64,000 bases of DNA from JAGXQV01 sp964527565 (GCA_964527565.1 CAZGOY010000012.1:1-64000), one strand, 5' to 3'; shown: positions 16,723 through 25,890, counted from the first letter of the stretch. A program made the numbers and translations. Notes: generated from the sequence alone by a model not told the origin.

Positions 16723-18936
16723 ATGGCGCTGGACATCGGTAAATTCATCATCCGTTTCGTCGAGGAAGCGCGCGAGCATATCGGGCGCCTGAACGACGGC
16801 CTCGCCGCGCTGGACGGCGGTGCGGGCGACGCGGAGCGTATCAACGCCATTTTCCGTGCGGCGCACACCATCAAGGGGTCGTCGCGCATGCTCAAGCTCG
16901 CCCCCATCACCGAGACCGCACACAAGCTGGAAGACGTGCTGGGCGCATTACGCGAGGGCAGCCTGGCCTATTCGGCGGAACTGGGCGGCGTGCTCTATCG
17001 CGGCGTGGACGCCATCGCCGCGCTGGTGGAGCACCTGGCGGAATCCGGCAACCCGGCCGGCCTGCCGCCGCCGGACGAGGCGCTGTGCGCGGCCCTGGCC
17101 GCAGCGGCGCGCGGCGAGGCAGGCAGCGGGACGCCGCAGCCTGCACCACCAGAGCTAGCGCCGAATGCGGATGCAGTGCTGCCGCCCCCGGCAGAAGTCG
17201 CGCCGGCGGCGACAGCCGCCCCGGCTTCCCCGGCCCCCGCCCCGGCGGAGCGCCTGAAAACGCCGGATACCGTGCGGGTGCGCCTCTCCAAGCTCGACGA
17301 ACTGATCAAGCTCATGGGCGAGGTGGTTTCCAGCCACGCCACCCTGCGCCAGCGCCTGCTCGACATCCGCGCCATCGAACGCGATGCCGCCGTGGACGGC
17401 GCAGGCGCTACGCCGCTGCGCGCCTGTCTGCGCCACTTCGCTCAGACTTTGCGCGACGACGTGCAAGCGCAGGAAACGCTGATGGCCGAACTGCACGACA
17501 AGGCGCTGATCATGCGCATGCTGCCGCTGGCCATCGTCTTCGACCCGGCGGGACGCATCGTGCGCGATCTCGCCCGTTCGGTCGGCAAGCAGGTGGAGTG
17601 CGTGGTGCGCGGCGCGGAAATCGAACTCGACCGGCAACTCATCGACAAGCTTTCCGACCCCATCGTCCACCTGCTGCGCAATGCCATCGACCACGGCCTG
17701 GAAATGCCCGAGGCGCGCCAGGCCGCAGGCAAGGCGGCGCAGGGGCGTATCACCCTGTCGGCGCACCAGGACGGCGGCTGGGTGGTTATCGAGGTGGCCG
17801 ACGACGGCGGCGGCATCCCGCTTGCCGGGGTGCGCGAAAAGGCCGTCCGCAAGGGTTTCGTCGGTGCGGAGCAAGCCGCCGCGATGAGCGACCAGGAAGT
17901 GGTCGACCTGATTTTCCTGCCGGGTTTTTCCACCAGCGCCATCATCACCGATATTTCCGGGCGCGGCGTGGGCATGGACGTGGTCAAGCAGTCCATCGTC
18001 GATGACCTGCAAGGGTCGGTGAGCGTGGAAACGCGCCCCGGCGCGGGCACCACCTTCGCCCTGCGCCTGCCCCTGTCGCTGGCGATGATGCGCGTGCTGC
18101 TGGTCGAGGTGGCGGGGTTGTCGTTCGGCTTCACCGCGCAGTACGTCACCGAACTGATCCGCGTACCGCACGCGGAAATGCTTACCGTGGCGCAGCGCCA
18201 GGCCGTCATCATCCGCAACGAGTTTGTGCCGGTGGTGCCCCTTGCCGACCTGCTGGCCATCCCGCAGCGGCGCCTTTCGCAAAATCCGTCCGCCGCCACC
18301 CCGCCCACGCCCGGCAGGCTCGGCATGTTGCTGGTGGTGGTGCGGGTGCGCAACGAAAAACTGGCGCTGGCCGTCGATGAATTGCAGGACGAGCGCGACA
18401 TGGTCATCAAACCCCTGCCCGCGCACATGCGCCGCCTGCCCACGGTTTCCGGCATGGTGGTGACCGGCAGGAACGAACTGGTCAGCGTGCTGCATGCCCC
18501 CGCGTTGCTGGAACTGGCGCGCCGCGCACGCAGCCGGGCGGCGCCTGCCGAGGTCGCCGGGGAGAGCGGCGCTTACCGTGTCCTGGTGGTCGATGATTCG
18601 CTCAACACCCGCGAAATCGAAAAGGACGTGCTGGAAGCCTGGGGCTACCGCGTCACGCTGGCCGAGGACGGCCTGGACGGCCTGCGCAAGGCGCGCGCCG
18701 GGGAATTCGACGCCGTGCTCACTGACGTGGAAATGCCCAACATGGACGGTTTCACCCTCACTGCGCGGCTACGCGAGGAGGAAAAATACCGCGATACCCC
18801 GATCGTCATCATCACTTCGCGCGAGAAGGAGGAAGACAAGCGGCGCGGCATTCAGGTGGGCGCGGACGCCTATATCGTCAAGGGCGATTTCGAACAGAGC
18901 AGCCTGGTCGATACCCTGCGCAGCCTGCTGGGATGA
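16723..18936 (+). CDS. cheA: CheA-type hybrid kinase with C-terminal receiver (WspE-like)
   Basis: A 737-residue kinase. The HPt (P1) domain has H48 in AAHTIKGSS. An Ala/Pro-rich linker replaces the usual P2 domain. The dimerisation segment (about 185-260), the kinase ATPase domain (DDGGGI, and GRGVGMDVVK near 415) and a CheW-like P5 domain (about 460-600) follow. A receiver domain ends the protein (about 620-737, acceptor in VLTDVEMPNMDG). The CheA-REC fusion is the arrangement of WspE and of other non-flagellar systems. It should phosphorylate CheB and the receiver proteins encoded downstream. Confidence 0.95.
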   Translation: MALDIGKFIIRFVEEAREHIGRLNDGLAALDGGAGDAERINAIFRAAHTIKGSSRMLKLAPITETAHKLEDVLGALREGSLAYSAELGGVLYRGVDAIAALVEHLAESGNPAGLPPPDEALCAALAAAARGEAGSGTPQPAPPELAPNADAVLPPPAEVAPAATAAPASPAPAPAERLKTPDTVRVRLSKLDELIKLMGEVVSSHATLRQRLLDIRAIERDAAVDGAGATPLRACLRHFAQTLRDDVQAQETLMAELHDKALIMRMLPLAIVFDPAGRIVRDLARSVGKQVECVVRGAEIELDRQLIDKLSDPIVHLLRNAIDHGLEMPEARQAAGKAAQGRITLSAHQDGGWVVIEVADDGGGIPLAGVREKAVRKGFVGAEQAAAMSDQEVVDLIFLPGFSTSAIITDISGRGVGMDVVKQSIVDDLQGSVSVETRPGAGTTFALRLPLSLAMMRVLLVEVAGLSFGFTAQYVTELIRVPHAEMLTVAQRQAVIIRNEFVPVVPLADLLAIPQRRLSQNPSAATPPTPGRLGMLLVVVRVRNEKLALAVDELQDERDMVIKPLPAHMRRLPTVSGMVVTGRNELVSVLHAPALLELARRARSRAAPAEVAGESGAYRVLVVDDSLNTREIEKDVLEAWGYRVTLAEDGLDGLRKARAGEFDAVLTDVEMPNMDGFTLTARLREEEKYRDTPIVIITSREKEEDKRRGIQVGADAYIVKGDFEQSSLVDTLRSLLG

Positions 18937-18993
18937 GATTGGCCGAGGGGTACCTCAAAATTGGAAATGGAAAATGGAGATTGGAGAGAAGAC

Positions 18994-19353
18994 ATGCGCA
19001 TACTGGTAGTTGACGACGACGCCCTCGCGGGGGAAATGACCGCCGCCGTGCTGGAAGAGGGCGGACACGATTGCGTGCTGGCCGAAAACGGCATGGAGGC
19101 CATGGAGAAACTGGGCGGAGAAGCGCCCTTCGACATGGTCATCAGCGACATGAACATGCCGTTGATGAGCGGCATCGAGCTGTTCCGCGAACTGCGCGCG
19201 CAGGGGGTGAACGCGCCCTTCATCCTGCTTTCCGGCGACGACCCGGAAGTGGCGCGCGCCCAGGAACCCTTGCTGGATGCCTGTTTGCTGAAGGACTTTT
19301 CCCTGGAGGAAAGCCTGCCCAGGGTGATGGCCGACGTGCTGTCGCGTCGTTGA
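18994..19353 (+). CDS. Single-domain response regulator in the chemosensory operon
   Basis: A 119-residue receiver with the acidic triad VVDDD, an acceptor aspartate in VISDMNMPLMSG, serine in LLSGDD and lysine in CLLKDF. I chose ATG at 18994, which begins MRILVVDDD and is preceded by GGAGAG. It lies between cheA and the diguanylate cyclase gene. Classical Wsp operons do not have this extra receiver. It may be a phosphate sink or feed the HPt of the next protein. Confidence 0.9.
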   Translation: MRILVVDDDALAGEMTAAVLEEGGHDCVLAENGMEAMEKLGGEAPFDMVISDMNMPLMSGIELFRELRAQGVNAPFILLSGDDPEVARAQEPLLDACLLKDFSLEESLPRVMADVLSRR

Positions 19354-19382
19354 GTGATCGATCCAAGCGGGAATTCCTTCTC

Positions 19383-21053
19383 ATGACATCGCCATCCGAG
19401 ACCATGCGCGGCAAGATCGCCCAGTTGCGCGCCCGCTTCATCGAGCAGTTGCCGGGGCGCGTCGAGGAGGCGTTGCATCTTTTCGCCGCGCTGCGCGCCA
19501 ATCCGCATAATGCGGAGGCGGCGACCGCGCTGCACCGTTTCCTGCACAGCATCAAGGGCACCGGCAATTCCTTCGGGTTCAGCGACCTGGGGGCCATCGC
19601 CGGGCACGGCGAGCACTTGGCGGCGCAATTGCTGGAAAATCCGGCGCAGGCTTTGCCGCTATTCTGGGACGAGCTGGCCGAAGTGCTGTCCAACGTGCAC
19701 ATGGGCTGCGAGGCGCTCCGGGAAAGCGGCGCGCTGCTGCCGTTGGAGAAGGACATGCCTGGCTTCGAGCTGCCCGTTGCGCCGGAGGTTTCCGAAACGG
19801 GCGGCAAGCGGGTTTATATTTGCGACGACGAATCCGCCCTGGCCGAGCAATTGGGCAACCAGTTGCGCTGTTTCGGCTACCTGGTTGCGGTCTTCACCGA
19901 ACCGGCGCAACTGCGCGCGGCGGTGCGCGCCCAACGGCCCGCCGCCGTCATCATGGACATCAATTTTCCCGGCGGCATCAAGGGTACCGACGTGGTGGCG
20001 GCGCTCAAGCGGGAAGGGGGGGCGGATTTTCCCGTCATCTTCCTTTCCGCCTGCGACGATTTCGCAGCGCGCTTGGCCGCCGTGCAGGCCGGCGGGCTGG
20101 CCTATTTTCACAAGCCGGTGCGGCCGCTCGATCTGGTAACCACCCTGGACGAACTGACGGTGCAGAAAACCCCCGAGCCTTACCGCGTGCTGGTGGTCGA
20201 CGACGAACCGGAAATCGCCGCCTATCATTGCCTGATACTCCAGGAGGCGCGCATGACCACCTATCAGGTGCACAAGCCGGAACGGGTGCTGGAGGTGTTG
20301 CAGGATTTCCGTCCCGACATGGTGTTGATGGACATGTACATGCCCGGCTGCAACGGGCGCGACCTCGCGCAATTGATCCGCCAGATGCCGGATTATTTCA
20401 GCCTGCCCATCGTTTACCTGTCGAGCGAGACCGACCGCCACAAGCAGTTTTCCGCCATGCGCGTGGGCGCGGAGGGCTTTCTCGCCAAGCCGATCCCGCC
20501 CGAGGATCTGGTGACCGCGGTAGCGATCCGCGCCGAACGCATGCGCGCCTTGCGCGCGCTGATGGCGCGCGACAGCCTGACCGGCCTCTATAACCACACC
20601 ACTACCACGCAACTGCTGGAAAACGCCATCAGCAACGCCGCGCGCCAGAACCAGCCCCTGTGTTTTGCCATGATCGACGTCGACCGCTTCAAGTCGGTCA
20701 ACGATACCTACGGACACCCGGTGGGCGACCAGGTGCTGCTGGCGATGTCGCGCGTGTTGCAGCAGCGGCTGCGCAATTCCGACATCGTCGGGCGCTACGG
20801 CGGCGAGGAATTCGCCGTCATCCTGCAGGATGTCGAGCTGGACGCGGCCACGCGCATCATCGACCAGTTACGCGAGGATTTTTCCAGGGTACGTTTCCAC
20901 GCGGGAGAAAGGGAGTTTTCCTGCACCTTCAGCGCGGGCATTGCCGCCTGCCCGCCGCTGAAGCGCCTGGAAATCCTGCGCGAAGCCGCCGACCGCGCGC
21001 TCTACGACGCCAAGGAACAAGGGCGCAACCGCGTGGTGGCAAGTGAAGCTTAA
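19383..21053 (+). CDS. HPt-REC-REC-GGDEF diguanylate cyclase (WspR-like output)
   Basis: A 556-residue soluble output protein. An N-terminal HPt domain has H55 in LHSIKGTGNSFGF. Two receivers follow, at about 140-262 (acceptor in VIMDINFPGG) and 268-388 (acceptor in VLMDMYMPGCNG). The GGDEF domain has an intact RYGGEEF active site near 475. WspR, the usual output, has one receiver and no HPt. Here phosphate may pass from CheA through the single receiver or the CheA receiver to the HPt and on to the two receivers. The start is ATG at 19383; the frame is open upstream, but that part overlaps the previous gene out of frame. Confidence 0.92.
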   Translation: MTSPSETMRGKIAQLRARFIEQLPGRVEEALHLFAALRANPHNAEAATALHRFLHSIKGTGNSFGFSDLGAIAGHGEHLAAQLLENPAQALPLFWDELAEVLSNVHMGCEALRESGALLPLEKDMPGFELPVAPEVSETGGKRVYICDDESALAEQLGNQLRCFGYLVAVFTEPAQLRAAVRAQRPAAVIMDINFPGGIKGTDVVAALKREGGADFPVIFLSACDDFAARLAAVQAGGLAYFHKPVRPLDLVTTLDELTVQKTPEPYRVLVVDDEPEIAAYHCLILQEARMTTYQVHKPERVLEVLQDFRPDMVLMDMYMPGCNGRDLAQLIRQMPDYFSLPIVYLSSETDRHKQFSAMRVGAEGFLAKPIPPEDLVTAVAIRAERMRALRALMARDSLTGLYNHTTTTQLLENAISNAARQNQPLCFAMIDVDRFKSVNDTYGHPVGDQVLLAMSRVLQQRLRNSDIVGRYGGEEFAVILQDVELDAATRIIDQLREDFSRVRFHAGEREFSCTFSAGIAACPPLKRLEILREAADRALYDAKEQGRNRVVASEA

Positions 21054-21077
21054 CCTGATTCCGGAGATCGTCGTGCC

Positions 21078-21596
21078 ATGAGCCAGCCAAACCTAACTCT
21101 CGATCAGGTGTTGACCCAGCGCCGCGAGGCCAGCCAGGAAATCGTCAATGTCGATGAACCCGCCGCCAAGCTGGTGATCTTCCGGCTCCACGAAGACTGG
21201 TTCGCTTTTCACGGCAACAAGATCCGCGAAATTCTTTCCCATGTGGAGGTGTTCTTCGTGCCGGGTTGCCCCGCCTCGCTGGAAGGCGTCATCAATGTGC
21301 GCGGCGACATCGAATCGGTGATTGTCTTGCACGAACTGCTGCGGTTGCCGCAATCCGCCGCTGCGCGGGCCTCTTCCGTCCTGCTGGGAAGCGGCGGCGG
21401 CATGACCAGCGGTATCCGCGTCGATCAGGTGATCGACGTGGTGGACGTGCCGCAAAGCAGCATCCACCCGCCGCCCGCCACCTTGCCGGAGCATTTGCGT
21501 CCTCTGGTTTGCGGCGTCCTGCGCTTCAAGGAGAAACCGGTGGCCGTGCTCGATCTCGACCGCATTTTCAGCGATTACGGCAAAGGATTGGGGTAA
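21078..21596 (+). CDS. cheW: CheW-type coupling protein
   Basis: A 172-residue protein with a full CheW domain (about 28-165), including the EGVINVRGDIESVIVL segment typical of the receptor- and kinase-binding surface. It couples the receptor to the CheA hybrid. It follows the cyclase gene by 24 bases. The first 25 residues are an extra polar tail. Confidence 0.92.
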   Translation: MSQPNLTLDQVLTQRREASQEIVNVDEPAAKLVIFRLHEDWFAFHGNKIREILSHVEVFFVPGCPASLEGVINVRGDIESVIVLHELLRLPQSAAARASSVLLGSGGGMTSGIRVDQVIDVVDVPQSSIHPPPATLPEHLRPLVCGVLRFKEKPVAVLDLDRIFSDYGKGLG

Positions 21597-21604
21597 TCCG
21601 GAAA

Positions 21605-22033
21605 ATGGCCAGTCTTGCCGCTTCCCCGGAATCCACCCTGGACATGGTGGTTTTCCATGTCGGCGCTTACCGCTGCGCCGTGGAGGCGCGGCAGGTGCGC
21701 GCCTCGCGCTCCCTGGACGGGCACGACGGCGTGCCCGCGCTGGAATCCTTGCTGGGGCTGCCGGAACCGGGGCCGGAAAAGACGGATTCTCCCGGCGCCA
21801 GGCTGATGCTGCTGATGCGCCACCCCGACGGCGAATTTCCTCTAAGCGTGCGCGCCCCTCTGCAAATGCAGGCCATGGCGGCGTCCGCCATCCACCCCTT
21901 GCCGCCGCTGCTCGCCGCGCGCACCCGTATCCACGGCCTGCGCGCCCTGGCGCTGGAAGCGGAAGGCATGACCCTGCTGGTGGATATTCTTTCCCTGCTC
22001 GATACAGCCCCCATCCTCGAAAAGTACACCTGA
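21605..22033 (+). CDS. Short, divergent CheW-like protein
   Basis: A 142-residue protein starting 8 bases after cheW. Only parts of the CheW fold can be matched (MVVFHVGAYRCAVEARQV at the start, LLVDILSLLD at the end). The typical GVINVRG core is missing and the middle is shortened. Wsp systems use two CheW proteins, so it may be the second coupling protein, but it is degenerate and could be losing function. It is the last gene of the operon. Confidence 0.65.
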   Translation: MASLAASPESTLDMVVFHVGAYRCAVEARQVRASRSLDGHDGVPALESLLGLPEPGPEKTDSPGARLMLLMRHPDGEFPLSVRAPLQMQAMAASAIHPLPPLLAARTRIHGLRALALEAEGMTLLVDILSLLDTAPILEKYT

Positions 22034-22101
22034 GTGGTGCTTCTTGTCGTTTGTTCCTAGCTGGGCTGCATTGCTCTCTAGTGTAGGGCATAATAAGCCC
22101 C

Positions 22102-22380
22102 ATGAAGGCGAAACTACTACGCAGGATTCTTGAAGCTTACGGATGCGGCAGGATCGAAGGCGTGATCTGGGAAGTGCCGGAACCGGTTTCGCCGTCGGAA
22201 CATCGCATCAAATACCGGCTGGTCTACGTGCGTGACGGTGTGCGTGTGGTGGGTTATGACAACGAGCGGGGCAAGGGCGACCACAAGCACCGCCATGGCG
22301 TTGAACTGCCCTATGTATTTGTCGATGTGCCGACGTTGATCCGTGATTTTCTGCAAGATTTGAAGGAGTTGGAGCCGTGA
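22102..22380 (+). CDS. tumE: TumE-family toxin (DUF6516)
   Basis: A 92-residue protein with the family signature: a start like MKAKLLRRILE, then VIWEVPEPV, HRIKYRLVYV, and VVGYDNERGKGDHKH. TumE proteins are toxins, or toxin-like partners, of small type II-like modules often carried on transposons. Its stop overlaps the GTG start of the next gene, so the two are translationally coupled with the toxin first. It is a likely mobile passenger between the chemosensory operon and core genes. Confidence 0.82.
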   Translation: MKAKLLRRILEAYGCGRIEGVIWEVPEPVSPSEHRIKYRLVYVRDGVRVVGYDNERGKGDHKHRHGVELPYVFVDVPTLIRDFLQDLKELEP

Positions 22381-22745
22381 ACATACTGGAAGTGAAAGTC
22401 GGCGAGCCGCTCGAAAACAGCCTGAGGGATTTTGGTGAAGCGTTGCAATCTGCCATGGACGGGGAATCGGTGGCGCCGTATTGCGGCATCGGCTTCGAGA
22501 CGATGTCACAGTTCGGGGCGGTCTTTACGCCCAAGCGCTGGGAACTGGTCGAAGCGCTGAAATCGGCGGGGCCGCTCAGCATCTATGCGCTCGCCAAGCG
22601 TTTGAACCGCCATTACCGCAACGTTCACAAGGATGTGACGGCGCTCATGGAGTGGATGGTGATCGAGAGGGACGAGCGCGGCCTGGTGTTTGTACCTTGG
22701 GACGAGATTGACGTGCGTTGGCCGCTTTTGCGGCGGGCGGCATAA
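22377..22745 (+). CDS. tumA: TumA-like antitoxin (HVO_A0114-type winged helix)
   Basis: A 122-residue protein starting with GTG at 22377 inside the toxin stop (GTGA). The C-terminal half is a winged helix with the signature KRWELVEAL, GPLSIYALAKRLNRHYRNVHKD and VTALMEWMVIE. It probably binds the operon promoter and neutralises TumE. The N-terminal half likely contacts the toxin. Confidence 0.82.
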   Translation: MNILEVKVGEPLENSLRDFGEALQSAMDGESVAPYCGIGFETMSQFGAVFTPKRWELVEALKSAGPLSIYALAKRLNRHYRNVHKDVTALMEWMVIERDERGLVFVPWDEIDVRWPLLRRAA

Positions 22746-22772
22746 GCGCTTGCCGGTGCCGTGTCGTGCCGC

Positions 22773-23657
22773 ATGAATCCATGGGATGACATCCGCCAGA
22801 CCATCACCGCTGCCACTGGGGTGCCCTTCAAATTGGCGGCGCGTCACGGCGTGGGCGGCGGCTGCATCAATGCGGCCTGGGTGATCGAGGGTGAAGGGCG
22901 GCGTTATTTCGTCAAGATCAATGAGGCAGCCTCTTTGCCGATGTTCGAGGCGGAGGCCGAGGGGCTGCGCGAACTGGCGCGCGCCGATGCTGTCCGCGTG
23001 CCTGAACCGGTTTGTTCCGGGGTGGCGGGCGGTAGCGCCTTCCTGGTGCTGGAGCATCTTTCCTTCGGCCACGGTGGCGCGCAGGCAGCGGCCCATCTGG
23101 GCGAACAACTGGCGCAGTTGCACCGCGCCACGGCGCCGCAATACGGCTGGCGGCGCGACAATGCCATCGGCGCAACTTTGCAGGTCAACGATTGGACGGG
23201 GGAATGGATAGCTTTCTGGCGTAAGCATCGCCTGGGTTTTCAGCTCGATCTGGCGGCGCGCAAGGGATGTCCGGCACGCTTGCGCGACGAGGGCGAGCGC
23301 TTGCTGGAGGTTTTTCCGCAGATGTTTCAAGGCTATGCGCCGGTTCCGTCCCTGCTGCACGGCGACCTGTGGAGCGGCAACGCGGATTATGACGAGAGTG
23401 GCATACCGGTGCTTTTTGACCCGGCAGTGTATTACGGCGACCGCGAAGCCGACCTTGCGATGACTGAACTGTTCGGCGGCTTTCCACCGGATTTCTACGC
23501 TGCCTACCGCCGGAACTGGCCGCTTGACCCTGGTTACGCGGCGCGCCGGACGCTCTACAATCTTTACCATATCCTCAACCACTTCAATCTCTTCGGCGGC
23601 GGCTACGCGGCGCAGGCGCAAAGAATGATCGCCGCGCTGCTGGCGGAAACGCGTTGA
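22773..23657 (+). CDS. Fructosamine kinase family protein
   Basis: A 294-residue kinase of the fructosamine-3-kinase/YniA family, which phosphorylate sugars bound to protein amines and so help repair glycation. The start has GVGGGCINAAW (nucleotide loop) and FVKIN (catalytic lysine). The catalytic loop is LLHGDLWSGN and the metal site is FDPAVYYGDREADLAM. Length matches the family (about 290). ATG at 22773 fits the family N-terminus. It seems monocistronic. Confidence 0.92.
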   Translation: MNPWDDIRQTITAATGVPFKLAARHGVGGGCINAAWVIEGEGRRYFVKINEAASLPMFEAEAEGLRELARADAVRVPEPVCSGVAGGSAFLVLEHLSFGHGGAQAAAHLGEQLAQLHRATAPQYGWRRDNAIGATLQVNDWTGEWIAFWRKHRLGFQLDLAARKGCPARLRDEGERLLEVFPQMFQGYAPVPSLLHGDLWSGNADYDESGIPVLFDPAVYYGDREADLAMTELFGGFPPDFYAAYRRNWPLDPGYAARRTLYNLYHILNHFNLFGGGYAAQAQRMIAALLAETR

Positions 23658-23806
23658 GGGCCGGTCCTCACGGGATTCGTTCAGGGCGGCGCGGCGCTTC
23701 CCTTGGCGGTTTTTTTTGGTTAGGATGGCGGTTAAATAAAAACCTTCCCCAAAAATTCGGGGCTCACCCCGGTATTTCACCCGTCTCTACATATTGCGAG
23801 GAAACC

Positions 23807-24133
23807 ATGAGCGAACACATTCATTACGTCACCGACGACTCTTTCGAGCAGGAAGTCTTGCAGGCGCAGATGCCGGTGCTGGTCGATTACTGGGCGGACT
23901 GGTGCGGGCCGTGCAAGATGATCGCCCCGATTCTGGACGAAGTCGCCCAGGAATACGCCGGACGCATTCGCGTCGCCAAGCTGAATATCGACGAAAACCA
24001 GCAGACTCCGCCCAAGTATGGCATTCGTGGCATTCCCACCCTGATGATCTTCAAGAACGGCAGCATCGAGGCCACCAAGGTCGGTGCGCTGTCCAAATCA
24101 CAATTGACGGCATTTATTGACAGCAATATCTAA
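23807..24133 (+). CDS. trxA: Thioredoxin 1
   Basis: A 108-residue cytosolic thioredoxin with the WCGPC active site near residue 33, the cis-proline in RGIPTLMIF near 76 and the usual C-terminal helix. It reduces disulfides in many cytosolic proteins. I chose ATG at 23807, which follows GCGAGGAAA. It lies just ahead of rho, an order common in proteobacteria. Confidence 0.96.
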   Translation: MSEHIHYVTDDSFEQEVLQAQMPVLVDYWADWCGPCKMIAPILDEVAQEYAGRIRVAKLNIDENQQTPPKYGIRGIPTLMIFKNGSIEATKVGALSKSQLTAFIDSNI

Positions 24134-24291
24134 ACGCTTTACCCTTGCGCCTGTCTATCCGGCTTCAGCCTTGACGTAGCAGTTTCAACATCGGGCCAGG
24201 CGCAAGCCGCCATCTGCTTCAAGCCTTCTTCTTCAGACCTTGCAGCAAACCACCGAATCAATCTTCACGTTTCACCTCAACAGAGTTTTCC

Positions 24292-25548
24292 ATGCGTTTA
24301 TCCGACCTCAAGCACCTCCCCGTAACTGAACTTGTAGAAATGGCGCTCGCCAACGAAATCGAGAACGCTAGCCGTATGCGCAAGCAGGACCTGATTTTTG
24401 CCCTGCTGAAAAACCAGGCGAAAAAAGGCGAAAGCATTTACGGTGAAGGGACGTTGGAGGTGCTGCCGGACGGCTTCGGCTTCCTGCGCTCGCCGGACAC
24501 CTCCTATCTTGCCGGAACCGATGATATTTACGTTTCGCCCAGCCAGATTCGCCGCTTCAATTTGCACACCGGCGATTCCATCCAGGGCGAGATCCGAACC
24601 CCCAAGGAAGGCGAACGCTATTTCGCGCTGGTGAAAGTCGATTCCGTCAACGACGAGCCGCCGGAAAACTCCAAGCACAAGATTCTGTTTGAAAATCTTA
24701 CCCCGCTTTTCCCTAACCAGCCGCTGTTGCTGGAACGCGACATCCGCGCCGAGGAAAATATCACCGGGCGGGTGATCGACATGGTGGCGCCCATCGGCAA
24801 GGGGCAACGCGGCCTGCTGGTGGCTAGCCCGAAAAGCGGCAAGACGGTGATGCTCCAGCACATCGCCCATTCTATCGCGGCCAATCACCCGGAATGCTAT
24901 CTGATCGTCCTGCTGATCGACGAACGCCCGGAAGAAGTCACGGAAATGCAGCGTTCGGTGCGTGGCGAGGTGGTGTCCTCGACCTTTGACGAACCGGCGA
25001 CGCGCCACGTGCAGGTTGCCGAAATGGTGCTGGAAAAGGCCAAGCGCCTGGTGGAGCACAAGAAAGATGTGGTAATCCTGCTCGATTCGATCACCCGCCT
25101 GGCGCGCGCCTACAATACCGTGGTGCCGGCCTCCGGCAAGGTGCTGACCGGCGGTGTCGATGCCAACGCCCTGCAACGGCCCAAGCGCTTTTTCGGCGCC
25201 GCGCGCAACATCGAGGAGGGCGGTTCGCTGACCATCATCGCCACCGCGCTGGTGGATACCGGTTCGCGCATGGACGATGTGATCTACGAGGAATTCAAGG
25301 GTACCGGCAACATGGAAATCCACCTCGACCGCAAGATGGCCGAGAAGCGCCTGTATCCCGCCATCAACGTCAACCGCTCGGGCACGCGCAAGGAAGAGCT
25401 GCTCATCAAGCAGGACGTGCTGCAAAAAATCTGGGTGTTGCGCAAGCTGCTCTACCCGATGGACGACCTGGACGCGATGGAATTCCTGCTCGACAAGATC
25501 AAAGCGACCAAGAACAATGCCGATTTCTTCGACTCGATGAGGCGTTGA
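24292..25548 (+). CDS. rho: Transcription termination factor Rho
   Basis: A 418-residue hexameric RNA helicase, the usual length for beta/gammaproteobacteria (about 419). The N-terminal Rho_N helices (1-45), the RNA-binding cold-shock-like domain (about 50-120, GFGFLRSPDTSYL) and the ATPase domain with Walker A (ASPKSGKT near 183) and Walker B (VVILLDSIT) are intact. It ends factor-dependent transcripts. A 158-base leader separates it from trxA. Confidence 0.97.
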   Translation: MRLSDLKHLPVTELVEMALANEIENASRMRKQDLIFALLKNQAKKGESIYGEGTLEVLPDGFGFLRSPDTSYLAGTDDIYVSPSQIRRFNLHTGDSIQGEIRTPKEGERYFALVKVDSVNDEPPENSKHKILFENLTPLFPNQPLLLERDIRAEENITGRVIDMVAPIGKGQRGLLVASPKSGKTVMLQHIAHSIAANHPECYLIVLLIDERPEEVTEMQRSVRGEVVSSTFDEPATRHVQVAEMVLEKAKRLVEHKKDVVILLDSITRLARAYNTVVPASGKVLTGGVDANALQRPKRFFGAARNIEEGGSLTIIATALVDTGSRMDDVIYEEFKGTGNMEIHLDRKMAEKRLYPAINVNRSGTRKEELLIKQDVLQKIWVLRKLLYPMDDLDAMEFLLDKIKATKNNADFFDSMRR

Positions 25549-25665
25549 GCACGTCACGAAATTTTTTAATCAAGGCAACGCCTTGCAACCCGGCTGCTTT
25601 TTATGGATAATTAGCGGCTTTCTGAAATATGGCCGGTTCGCCGCGAGATTCATCAAGGACACAAC

Positions 25666-25869
25666 ATGAGACCCGACATTCACCCTGAGTACAATGAAAT
25701 CGCCGTCAATTGCAGTTGCGGCAACAATTTCACCACCCGTTCCACCATGAGCAAGCCGCTGCACATCGAAGTTTGCTCGCAATGCCACCCGTTCTACACC
25801 GGCAAGCAGAAGATCGTCGATACCGCCGGTCGCGTTGAGAAGTTCCGCCAGAAATACGGCATCAAATAA
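25666..25869 (+). CDS. rpmE: 50S ribosomal protein L31
   Basis: A 67-residue ribosomal protein. It keeps four zinc-binding positions (CSCG near 16-19 and CSQCHPF near 36-39), so it is the zinc-containing C+ form. A strong intrinsic terminator follows directly. Its place after rho is common in this group. Confidence 0.96.
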   Translation: MRPDIHPEYNEIAVNCSCGNNFTTRSTMSKPLHIEVCSQCHPFYTGKQKIVDTAGRVEKFRQKYGIK

Positions 25870-25890
25870 GCGCGCATACGGCACTATAAA

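Noticed and set aside
14926..18495. Long minus-strand frames of 463 and 446 codons opposite cheB, cheR and cheA
   Set aside because: They are antisense shadows of GC-rich genes, with Arg/Gln/His-rich text and no recognisable domain.
24298..25557. A 419-codon minus-strand frame exactly opposite rho
   Set aside because: It mirrors rho codon by codon and has no ribosome-binding site or motif of its own.
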